From contig JBDTVG010000248.1 in NCBI GenBank assembly GCA_040007395.1, positions 1 through 25,704 on the forward strand: 25,704 bases of DNA, written 5' to 3'. This document shows positions 15,938 to 23,049 of the stretch, in pieces; positions within the stretch are counted from its first letter, which is position 1; the number at the start of each line of letters is the position of its first letter. Source of the stretch: DATGFK01 sp040007395 (lineage in GTDB: Bacteria; Chloroflexota; Anaerolineae; Aggregatilineales; UBA2796). Position numbers and translations under genes: made by a program. The notes below the pieces were generated by a model. The model was not told where the DNA came from. It worked only from the letters and a program-made list of their open reading frames with translations, and did not search any database.

Positions 15938-17227
15938 CTAGCGTCCGGCGCTAGGGACTGGTGCCGATGTTGGCTGTTCCGGCGAAGGTGAATAAGGCTT
16001 ATATTCTTTGACCAATGTTTGCGCCTTGAGATGTTCAAAGATCGCGTAGCGCTGCATGACCATGCTGACCAGCCACCAGAGGATAACACTGGCAATAAAA
16101 ATCACCACGGCGCGTGGGATCTCGGCAATCAGATTCGGCCCTAACAATTGGTAGACCAACGACAGCAGTCCGCTTGAAGCCGTTGCAGCAGCGGTCACTC
16201 CTACATAATCGGGCTGGAGGATCTTGCCTACAAACGCCACGACTAGCAAATTCACTAGCGAAAGCGGCACTAGAAACTTCCAGTTGAAAGCCATCATCTG
16301 ATCGATGCGGATACGCGGTACGGTATTGCGGATCAGCATGAGTAGGAAGTAGACCCCCAATGTTTTGGTGAACAGCCATACAAAGCCGAGCAGCGATCCC
16401 GCGACTCCGGGGATTTCTGCGCCGATACCGCGCCAGCCGCCCAAAAACAGGATCGAGGCTAACACGCAAATCGTGAAGGCATGTAGGAATTCGGCGGCGT
16501 AGAACATGCCGAACTTCATCCCGCTGTACTCAATATTGAACCCGGCGACGATCTCGGACTCGGCTTCGATCAGGTCGAAGGGCGAACGTCCGACTTCCGC
16601 CAGACTCGAAATAAAGAACAATAATGCTGCAATCGGTGAGACGAAGATATACCAGATATTCTGCTTATTGACGATTTCCTGCATACTCATGCTTCCCGAT
16701 AGCAGCACTGGAACGAGGATCGAAAGCACCATCGGGACTTCGTAACTGACCAACTGCGCGATCACGCGGAACGCGCCAAGCAGGGCATACTTGTTATTGC
16801 TGCCCCAGCCTGCTAGCAAGATCGCCAGCGTGCCGAAGGAGCCAACCGCCGTAAAGTACAGCGCTCCCACGTTCAGGTCGGAGCCGATCCACTCTTTGCT
16901 GAACGGCACAACTGCCCAGATCAGCAGCACCGCGCCCACCGAGATCAGCGGGGCCATATTGTAAATGACCTTATCGGCTCCCTGTGGGGTGATGTCTTCT
17001 TTGGTCAACAGCTTGCCGAGATCGGCAAACGTCTGGAACAGCCCATAGGGGCCAGTCCGATTGGGGCCAAGACGGTCTTGAACCCGTCCAGCGAACTTAC
17101 GCTCAACCCAAATACCGAGGATGATCCACAGCAGGCCAAAAGTGCTGACTGCCACTACACCCAACAGCAGTGCAACGCCCGTTGCCACATCTTTGTCCCA
17201 ACCTTGGTTTACGAGAAATTCAATCAT
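15938..17227 (-). CDS. nuoH: NADH-quinone oxidoreductase subunit H, with extra C-terminal helix
   Basis: A 429-residue subunit that forms the quinone-entry chamber where the peripheral arm docks. Conserved elements are VERKFAGRVQDRLGPNRTGP (41-60), KEDITP (76-81), RVIAQLVSYEVPM (154-166), the acidic loop AEVGRSPFDLIEAESEIVAG (210-229) and RIRIDQMMAFNWK (305-317). The core ends near residue 340. About 90 further residues contain an additional hydrophobic helix (about 371-390) and a Pro/Ser-rich tail. E. coli NuoH is about 325 residues, so this is a clear C-terminal extension. In most nuo operons nuoB, C and D stand between nuoA and nuoH; here nuoH follows nuoA after 48 bases. Confidence 0.97.
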   Translation of the reverse strand: MIEFLVNQGWDKDVATGVALLLGVVAVSTFGLLWIILGIWVERKFAGRVQDRLGPNRTGPYGLFQTFADLGKLLTKEDITPQGADKVIYNMAPLISVGAVLLIWAVVPFSKEWIGSDLNVGALYFTAVGSFGTLAILLAGWGSNNKYALLGAFRVIAQLVSYEVPMVLSILVPVLLSGSMSMQEIVNKQNIWYIFVSPIAALLFFISSLAEVGRSPFDLIEAESEIVAGFNIEYSGMKFGMFYAAEFLHAFTICVLASILFLGGWRGIGAEIPGVAGSLLGFVWLFTKTLGVYFLLMLIRNTVPRIRIDQMMAFNWKFLVPLSLVNLLVVAFVGKILQPDYVGVTAAATASSGLLSLVYQLLGPNLIAEIPRAVVIFIASVILWWLVSMVMQRYAIFEHLKAQTLVKEYKPYSPSPEQPTSAPVPSAGR

Positions 17228-17275
17228 TGAACAAACACTCCATCCTAGAGACGCGCCATTGTATGAAGTTCAATG

Positions 17276-17635
17276 CTAGGCCCATTCCAGCGCACCCTTG
17301 CGCCACGCATAGACCAGCGCTACCGCTAGCAGCAGGATAAAGATCACCATCTCGAATAGTGCAAACAGGCCGAGTTGGTTATAGGCCACTGCCCACGGAA
17401 ACAGGAAGATCGTTTCGATGTCGAAGATGAGGAAGATTAGCGCGTACAGATAGTACTGTACTTTGAACTGAACCCAAGCATCGCCTGAGGTCTCAATGCC
17501 GCACTCGTAGGTTTCCATCTTGGCAACTGTAGAACGCTTAGGGCGCAGCAGTTGAGCCATGATAATCGGTGCAGCAGGAAAGATCCATGCGATTGCAAAA
17601 AATATGCCAATGAAAATCCATTCGTTAACCTGCAT
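17276..17635 (-). CDS. nuoA: NADH-quinone oxidoreductase subunit A
   Basis: A 119-residue, three-helix subunit with the diagnostic YECGIETSGDAWVQFKVQYY block followed by FDIETIFLFPWA. The start at 17633-17635 is chosen because AAGGAG lies 6 bases upstream and the protein then begins MQVNEWIFIG. An ATG ten codons earlier is in frame but lacks a ribosome site. It is the first gene of the operon. The next gene is nuoH, not nuoB, so no peripheral-arm subunit is encoded with it. Confidence 0.97.
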   Translation of the reverse strand: MQVNEWIFIGIFFAIAWIFPAAPIIMAQLLRPKRSTVAKMETYECGIETSGDAWVQFKVQYYLYALIFLIFDIETIFLFPWAVAYNQLGLFALFEMVIFILLLAVALVYAWRKGALEWA

Positions 17636-17731
17636 GGTTGGCTCCTTAAACCTGACGCGAAACACACGAACCTTCCGTTAACTAAACGGTGGATCGCGTC
17701 TACTTTTGTGTCGTTTGTGATAATCGGGACT

Positions 17732-17762
17732 ATTGTAGCATGGACAAACGTAAGTGCCACAA
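17732..17762 (-). promoter_or_regulatory. Candidate promoter of the nuo operon
   Basis: On the minus strand an extended -10, TGCTACAAT, lies about 100 bases before nuoA. TTGTGG lies upstream of it with a 19-base spacer. The extended TG makes the weak -35 acceptable. It points into nuoA and is back to back with the plus-strand promoter at 17834-17864. Confidence 0.45.
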
Positions 17763-17833
17763 TGTCTACAAATTTTCGTTTTTAACGACTTCGGATGGGG
17801 CATAGTGAGCGTTATAAATGGTTTTAGGAACAT

Positions 17834-17864
17834 TTGAAAAGAGTTTCGCGTGGTGCGCTATAAT
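17834..17864 (+). promoter_or_regulatory. Candidate promoter of the deaminase-arginase pair
   Basis: TTGAAA (17834-17839) and a perfect TATAAT (17859-17864) are separated by 19 bases, longer than the ideal 17. The -10 lies 45 bases before the deaminase ATG. It is divergent from the nuo promoter. Confidence 0.55.
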
Positions 17865-17909
17865 TTGTGGATGGAAACATAGTTACAACCTTGAGGGAAT
17901 ATTTCTGCC

Positions 17910-18506
17910 ATGATTAGTGAGTTTAGACTCTCGCTGCCTGACTGGGCAGTTGAAGAACATAAGAATCTGCCAGCCTATCTACCGTCCCTTGAAGAACGTA
18001 TGGCTGCCGTCATTCGCTTCTCGCGGCTGAACTTCGAGAATGGGACAGGTGGCCCTTTTGCGGCGGGGGTATTTGAGCGTGACAGCGGCAAACCTGTTGT
18101 GATCGGTGTCAACCGTGTGGTCAGTTCCAACTGCTCGTCGGCGCACGCGGAAGTGATGACCCTTTCGTTGGCACAGCAAATCTTGGGGACGTATGATCTA
18201 GGCAGTTTTACCACGCCTAGCTATCAGTTGGTCGTCAATTGGCGACCATGTGCCATGTGCTACGGCGCGGTACTGTGGTCAGGAATTAAGTCGCTGGTTA
18301 TCGCGGGCAGCGGCCCCGAACTGGAACAGATCACCGGATTCGACGAAGGCCCGATCCATCCTGAATGGGACAAAGAACTGGCAAAACGTGGCGTTGAACT
18401 GGTCAACAACGTTCTGACCGACAAGGCCATTGAAGCGTATCAGGCGTTTGCTGCTAGCGGCTCAGTGGTCTATCAGCCGACACGCGATGGCAATATAGAC
18501 CTCTAA
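17910..18506 (+). CDS. Zinc-dependent nucleoside/guanine deaminase family protein
   Basis: A 198-residue member of the cytidine/deoxycytidylate deaminase fold. The zinc site is complete: His79-Ala-Glu81 (SAHAEVMTL) and Pro113-Cys114-x-x-Cys117 (RPCAMCYGA). Glu81 is the proton shuttle. The segment NGTGGPFAAGVFERDSGKPV (44-63) resembles guanine deaminases, which turn guanine into xanthine, so that is the first guess. Cytosine or other base/nucleoside deamination is possible. It has an N-terminal extension of about 28 residues. GAGGG lies about 12 bases before the ATG. The arginase-fold gene follows after 39 bases, so the two are probably co-transcribed. Confidence 0.9.
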   Translation: MISEFRLSLPDWAVEEHKNLPAYLPSLEERMAAVIRFSRLNFENGTGGPFAAGVFERDSGKPVVIGVNRVVSSNCSSAHAEVMTLSLAQQILGTYDLGSFTTPSYQLVVNWRPCAMCYGAVLWSGIKSLVIAGSGPELEQITGFDEGPIHPEWDKELAKRGVELVNNVLTDKAIEAYQAFAASGSVVYQPTRDGNIDL

Positions 18507-18545
18507 ACGTTTCCCGATTAGCTATCCTGAGAGAGAATAACAGCC

Positions 18546-19454
18546 ATGACACGAAAAATTGGACTGCTCGGTGTACCATCAAGTGCGGGAGCGAAAACGC
18601 CGGGAATCGAGAAAGCCCCCCACGCCCTTCGCAAAGCCGGCCTTTTCGAGCAGTTTCAACAGGCTGGATACCACGTAGTCGATCATGGAGATTTGCCACG
18701 TATACGCTACGCGCCCGATAAAGCGCATCCGACAGCGCAAAACCTAGAACGTGTGGTAGCAGTAGCGACAGATGTAGCAAAACAAGTCGGCGCGATCCTC
18801 GATGCAGGTGAGATACCGCTAATCATTGGCGGCGATTGCAGCATTACGGTAGGGGTAGCGGCGGCGTTTGTGCAGCACGATCCCGCTGTACTATTGGTAT
18901 ACATTGACGGCGGAATCGATCTTGAAACGCCTGCCACGAACTCAGAAGGCAACCTTGATTCAATGGGGGTAGCTCACCTGATAGGTGAAACGGGTGTAAC
19001 CGAGGTCTTGAGCCACATCGGGACGCGCTTTCCTCTGCTGTTACCGGAACAGATGATCTTCTTTGGCTTTGAGCCGATGCCGCCTGATGACGCGGAACAA
19101 ATCGTGTTAGCGAAATATGCGATGCAAAATTATCCTGTCGAAACGGTACGCGGACGGGCAAAGCTGGCAGCGGTTGAGGTATTGGCGACTATCGAAGCAC
19201 AGCACAAACCATTCATAATCCATTTCGATGTCGATGTAATCGACTTCGTGGACTTTCCGATTGCCGATGTACCGATGTTCAATCAGGGACTGACATTTGC
19301 TGAGGCAATGGATAGCTTGGCAGTTTTTGCCGCCAGTCCCCAGTTTGCAGGATTGGTAATCACGGAAATCAATCCTGACCACATGGATGAGGATGGCGCA
19401 GGCTTACAAAGATTTGTGCTCGAACTGGTGCGTGCTTTGCAACCACTAGCCTGA
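18546..19454 (+). CDS. Arginase-fold (ureohydrolase) protein with altered metal site
   Basis: A 302-residue protein of arginase/agmatinase length and fold. The three metal motifs can be located, but two have changed. GGDHS is GGDCS (Cys98 replaces the metal-binding His). D-A-H-x-D is D-G-G-I-D (121-125; Gly123 replaces the second His). The third, FDVDVID (227-233), keeps Asp228 and Asp230, and the Glu of TEINPDH is kept. True arginases need both histidines for the two-manganese site, so hydrolysis of arginine is doubtful. GGDC variants are, from memory, known among unassigned 'arginase family' proteins. Position behind a base deaminase suggests a nitrogen-compound substrate, which is inference only. 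It converges with the GlcD-like gene with a 39-base gap and no visible terminator. Confidence 0.88.
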   Translation: MTRKIGLLGVPSSAGAKTPGIEKAPHALRKAGLFEQFQQAGYHVVDHGDLPRIRYAPDKAHPTAQNLERVVAVATDVAKQVGAILDAGEIPLIIGGDCSITVGVAAAFVQHDPAVLLVYIDGGIDLETPATNSEGNLDSMGVAHLIGETGVTEVLSHIGTRFPLLLPEQMIFFGFEPMPPDDAEQIVLAKYAMQNYPVETVRGRAKLAAVEVLATIEAQHKPFIIHFDVDVIDFVDFPIADVPMFNQGLTFAEAMDSLAVFAASPQFAGLVITEINPDHMDEDGAGLQRFVLELVRALQPLA

Positions 19455-19493
19455 TCGTGCTAAAGAATCGGCTCTCTGTATCTATGACGGCGG

Positions 19494-20873
19494 TTAGATA
19501 AAAATCTTGCCGGGATTGAGTATCCAGTTCGGGTCTAGCAGCGTTTTGATCTGGCGCATTACACCGAGGGCTGCCCCATGCTGTTGGACGATAAATTTGC
19601 GCTTGCCAATCCCGACTCCGTGTTCCCCTGTTGCTGTGCCGCCGAGTGATATAGCGTACTCGACAATGAGCGCGTTGATCGCCTGTGCCGTTTCGATCTG
19701 TACAGGCGCAGTCGGATCATAAATGACGTTAACGTGTAAATTGCCATCGCCCGCGTGTCCGAATTTGTAGCCGAGCGTGTTGTGATCGAGCAGCACTTTG
19801 TCGCTATACATAACCAATTCGGGATATTTCGAGATAGGAACTGCCACATCCAGAATCACCTGCAACTCTTGCGGATGCAACCGCACCAGCGCCTCATGGA
19901 TGTGGTGACGCGCTTCCCACAGGCGGTTACGGGCCTCAAGCCCACTGGCGGACTCAAACTTGGTGGAGCCATTTTCCTTGCAGATCGCCATTGCCTCTGC
20001 CAAGCCCTGATCATCGCTGGTTCCGTTAAACTCCATGATCACGGTTGGGCTTTCGACCAGTCCAAGCCCTTTGTCATTACTCATCGCCCGGACGGTTTCG
20101 GTATCCAGAAATTCGAGCGCCGAAGGGTCTAGCCCTGCTCCCACAATATCGACAACGGTTTGTATTGCCGCTTCGATGCTGTCGAAGGCCGCTAGCACCG
20201 CACTAAAATTCGCGGGAACCGGAGAGAGTTTCAGAGTCGCTTCGGTGACAATGCCGAGTGTTCCTTCTGAACCGATAAACAAATGCAGCAGATCATAGCC
20301 GCTCGAATCTTTGTGGGCGTGAGTGCCAACATGCAGGATCTCGCCATTGGCAAGGACGACTTCCAGCCGCATCACGTTATCTTTGGTCGCGCCATACTTG
20401 ATCGTCTTGATGCCTGACGAATTGTTGGCGACCATGCCGCCGATACTGGCATTTGCGCCGGGATCAGGCGGAAAGAACAGACCGTAACGGGCTAGCGTTT
20501 TGTTTAACTCGATCCGTGTTACACCCGGTTGCACATCTACCTGAAAATCCTCAGCCCGCACATTGAGGATCTTGTTCATGCGCCCCAGATCCATCATGAT
20601 GCCGCCTTCGACAGCCAGCGGATTCCCTTCCAAGCTGGTGCCAGCGCCCCACGCCGTGACCGGAATACACGCCGTATTCGCATAACTCAGCACTCGGCTC
20701 ACTTCTTCGGTAGTCTCAGGCCAGACAACGATCTCTGGTGGGTGGGCGGCGTGCAAAGATTGATCGCGGGCGTGCAGATCAAGATCGGCGGTACGTGCCG
20801 AAACGCGCTCCGCATCCAGTAAGGCGGTAAGTTCTGCGATATGCTGTTGGCTAACTTTGGTATAGGCAGGCAT
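19494..20873 (-). CDS. FAD-binding oxidase, GlcD/D-lactate dehydrogenase type
   Basis: A 459-residue flavoprotein. The PCMH-type FAD domain spans about 47-222 and holds VVWPETTEEV, the GAGTSLEGN pyrophosphate loop (76-84), DPGANASIGGMVANNSSG (137-154) and GSEGTLGIVTEA (201-212). The C-terminal FAD-oxidase domain holds FGHAGDGNLHVNV (371-383) and GTATGEHGVGIGKRKF (412-427), typical of enzymes that oxidise 2-hydroxyacids such as glycolate or D-lactate. The ATG at 20871-20873 has AGGA 7 bases upstream; a TTG seven codons earlier overlaps that site and is rejected. It lies 27 bases after the permease gene, so it is co-transcribed with the transporter. No GlcE/GlcF partner is nearby. The substrate is uncertain. 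Confidence 0.93.
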   Translation of the reverse strand: MPAYTKVSQQHIAELTALLDAERVSARTADLDLHARDQSLHAAHPPEIVVWPETTEEVSRVLSYANTACIPVTAWGAGTSLEGNPLAVEGGIMMDLGRMNKILNVRAEDFQVDVQPGVTRIELNKTLARYGLFFPPDPGANASIGGMVANNSSGIKTIKYGATKDNVMRLEVVLANGEILHVGTHAHKDSSGYDLLHLFIGSEGTLGIVTEATLKLSPVPANFSAVLAAFDSIEAAIQTVVDIVGAGLDPSALEFLDTETVRAMSNDKGLGLVESPTVIMEFNGTSDDQGLAEAMAICKENGSTKFESASGLEARNRLWEARHHIHEALVRLHPQELQVILDVAVPISKYPELVMYSDKVLLDHNTLGYKFGHAGDGNLHVNVIYDPTAPVQIETAQAINALIVEYAISLGGTATGEHGVGIGKRKFIVQQHGAALGVMRQIKTLLDPNWILNPGKIFI

Positions 20874-20900
20874 GGCCTTATCCTTTTCTTTCAAGTATTT

Positions 20901-21875
20901 TCAGGCTTTCTCTTTGAGTTTCGGATCGAATGCGTCGCGCAGGCCATCTCCGATAATGAACAGACACAGCACCGTAATCATAATTAGCAGACCGGGCGCA
21001 ACCGCCAAATAGGGGCCTTTAGTATAGAAGGTCTGCACATCGGTGAGCATTGATCCCCAACTTGCCGTCGGTATTTTGACACCGAAGCCGAGAAAGCTCA
21101 ACGCCGATTCGGTCAGGATCAACCCGCCGATGTTCAAGGCCATCGTGACAATGATGATCGAAAAGATATTTGGGGCAATGTGGACAAACATCGTGCGGAA
21201 GGGCGATGCCCCAATGGAACGCGCCGCGATGACAAATTCGCGCTCACGCAGCGAGAATGTTTCGCCGCGTACCAGACGCATGGTTCCCGTCCAGCCGAGA
21301 ATACCTAACACCAGAATCATGGCGGGTGGCCCCGGCCTGAACAGCGAGAAGATCAGGATCAGCAAAAAGAGCGATGGGATCGAATCCAGCGTAGAGATGA
21401 ACCAGTTCATCAGGTCATCGACTAACCCGCCATAGTAGCCAGTATAGACTCCCAACGCAATGCCCAGAATCAGTGCCAGCGTCGCAGCGGTGAAAGCGAT
21501 CCCTAGAGAGATCTGGCCTGCATATAGCAACCGGATAAAGTGATCGCGCCCCAGATCATCTGTACCGAGAAAATGGCGACCTGTAAAGGGCGGGGTGAAG
21601 GCTTCGCCTGTGCCGACCCGATCAGGATCGATTTGCAGCGCAGCAGCAAACAGTGGCGCGGAAAAAGAAAGGACTGTCAGAAACAACAGTACGCCAATTG
21701 CCACCATTGTCAGACGATCCTGTCGAAGGCGACGCAGCGCAATTATCCATAGCGAATCGCCAACCCCTCGGATGATTTCTTCGCTGGGTGAGTTGGACAA
21801 ACTGATAATATTCGGGGCGGCTTGTGAAGCGCTCTTAGCAATAGCATCCGTTTCGTTGGTTAATTCTGTTGTCAT
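20901..21875 (-). CDS. Dipeptide/oligopeptide-type ABC transporter permease (DppC-like)
   Basis: A 324-residue integral membrane permease with about six helices after an unusually long polar N-terminus of about 40 residues. The permease signature that docks the ATPase is visible: EREFVIAARSIGAS followed by HIAPN. The HFLGTDDLGRDHFIRLLYAG stretch is typical of DppC/OppC/NikC proteins. It pairs with the DppB-like permease encoded 17 bases upstream. Substrates of this family include peptides, nickel chelates, sugars and glutathione, and sequence alone does not decide. GAGGG lies 11 bases before the ATG. Confidence 0.95.
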   Translation of the reverse strand: MTTELTNETDAIAKSASQAAPNIISLSNSPSEEIIRGVGDSLWIIALRRLRQDRLTMVAIGVLLFLTVLSFSAPLFAAALQIDPDRVGTGEAFTPPFTGRHFLGTDDLGRDHFIRLLYAGQISLGIAFTAATLALILGIALGVYTGYYGGLVDDLMNWFISTLDSIPSLFLLILIFSLFRPGPPAMILVLGILGWTGTMRLVRGETFSLREREFVIAARSIGASPFRTMFVHIAPNIFSIIIVTMALNIGGLILTESALSFLGFGVKIPTASWGSMLTDVQTFYTKGPYLAVAPGLLIMITVLCLFIIGDGLRDAFDPKLKEKA

Positions 21876-21892
21876 GGTAGAGCAGCCCTCGC

Positions 21893-22855
21893 TTAGCTGT
21901 AACGGATGCGTGGATCGATGAGTGCATATAGGATGTCGGAGAGCAGATAGCCAAACACCGTCGATATAGCCCCGATTAGGACTGTCGCCATAACCACTGG
22001 GTAATCCAGTTGCGTGACTGCTTCATAGGTCAAGCGCCCCAAACCGGGCCACGAAAAGATCGTTTCGGTAATGATCGCTCCATTGAGCAATCCTACGAGT
22101 GCTGGCCCAAGAAAGGTCGCTAGCGGGATCAGGGCATTGCGGGCGGCATGAGTAAACCATACGACACGTTCACTTAACCCTTTGGCCTGCGCGGTACGGA
22201 TGTAGTCCTGACGACTCACTTCAAGTGTAGCCGCTCGCATATAGCGCGACAAGACTGCAATGTCGCCTGCCGTCAGCACAAACACGGGCAAAATCAGGTG
22301 CTGGATGCGTTCCCAAAGGGTGTACTCGCCAGATAGGTTGGTGGGAAAACGCCCTCCCATTGGCAATATATTCAGCCATGAGCCAAAGATTAGAATCAAA
22401 ATGATCCCTAGCCAGAAGATCGGAATAGCACTAACAATCACCGACGCAACACGAGTAATATTATCGAACCACGATCCTTGCCGAACAGCCGCCCAAATGC
22501 CAATCGGCACGCCAATTATCACTCCTAGCAGCAGGGATAACCCACCAAGTTCAACCGTGGCACTGGCTCGTTCCCAAATCAAGTCACTGACATTGCGCTT
22601 GGCAGCAAATGACCTCCCCAGATCGCCCTGCAATACCCGGCCCAGCCACTTGAAGTATTGCACCACAGGCGGATCGTTCAGACCGAGTTGTTCAGTCAAT
22701 TTGGCGCGTTGGGCGGGCGTAGATTTTGGCGAAAAAGACATCGCCGCGACGGGGCCTTGCGGAAAGGCAACTGTCATCATGCCGTAAGTGAGGATAGTAA
22801 CCCCTAACAGGATCGGGATTGAATAGATCAATCGTCGAATGATATAGCGTGTCAT
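21893..22855 (-). CDS. Dipeptide/oligopeptide-type ABC transporter permease (DppB-like)
   Basis: A 320-residue permease with six helices. It starts with the family-typical M-x-R-Y-I-I-R-R-L-I-Y-S-I-P-I-L-L-G-V and has L-G-L-N-D-P-P-V-V-Q-Y and D-L-G-R-S-F in the N-terminal part. The ATPase-docking loop DYIRTAQAKGLSE followed by HAARNALIP is intact, and it ends in the usual YALIDPRIRY. GAGGG lies 7 bases before the ATG. A 194-base spacer separates it from the binding-protein gene, and no ATPase (DppD/DppF) gene is present in the operon, so the ATPase must be encoded elsewhere or shared. Confidence 0.95.
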   Translation of the reverse strand: MTRYIIRRLIYSIPILLGVTILTYGMMTVAFPQGPVAAMSFSPKSTPAQRAKLTEQLGLNDPPVVQYFKWLGRVLQGDLGRSFAAKRNVSDLIWERASATVELGGLSLLLGVIIGVPIGIWAAVRQGSWFDNITRVASVIVSAIPIFWLGIILILIFGSWLNILPMGGRFPTNLSGEYTLWERIQHLILPVFVLTAGDIAVLSRYMRAATLEVSRQDYIRTAQAKGLSERVVWFTHAARNALIPLATFLGPALVGLLNGAIITETIFSWPGLGRLTYEAVTQLDYPVVMATVLIGAISTVFGYLLSDILYALIDPRIRYS

Positions 22856-22920
22856 GCTAAACCCTCATAAGTTTATTGTCGATGGCTCAAAGAACATTCC
22901 AAAATATAAAGCGGTAAAAG

Positions 22921-22935
22921 GGTCAAGTATTGACC
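22921..22935. repeat. Perfect palindrome GGTCAA-GTA-TTGACC
   Basis: A 6-base inverted repeat with a 3-base centre lies about 65 bases before the DppB-like start, in the 194-base spacer after the binding-protein gene. On the minus strand it is followed by CTTTTACC. It could be a repressor site or a weak attenuating hairpin that lowers permease expression relative to the binding protein. An 8-base palindrome CTTATAAG lies just beyond it, near 22940. Confidence 0.35.
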
Positions 22936-23049
22936 AGCACTTATAAGAATTTAGATCGTGCAGCAGTTGGCAAAAATCCGCTGATGTTAGGGATTAATAC
23001 CACCTGCCGCACGACTACTGAGCAATAGCGCTAACGAGATGCTAGAAGG

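Noticed and set aside
15916..16095. A longer nuoJ with a 60-residue N-terminal extension
   Set aside because: The added part lies over the end of nuoH in another frame, is arginine- and serine-rich, and the inner ATG at 15915 has a strong ribosome site.
22260..22787. Plus-strand open frame of 175 codons across the DppB-like gene
   Set aside because: It is antisense to an intact permease gene and resembles no protein. It arises from codon bias on the other strand.
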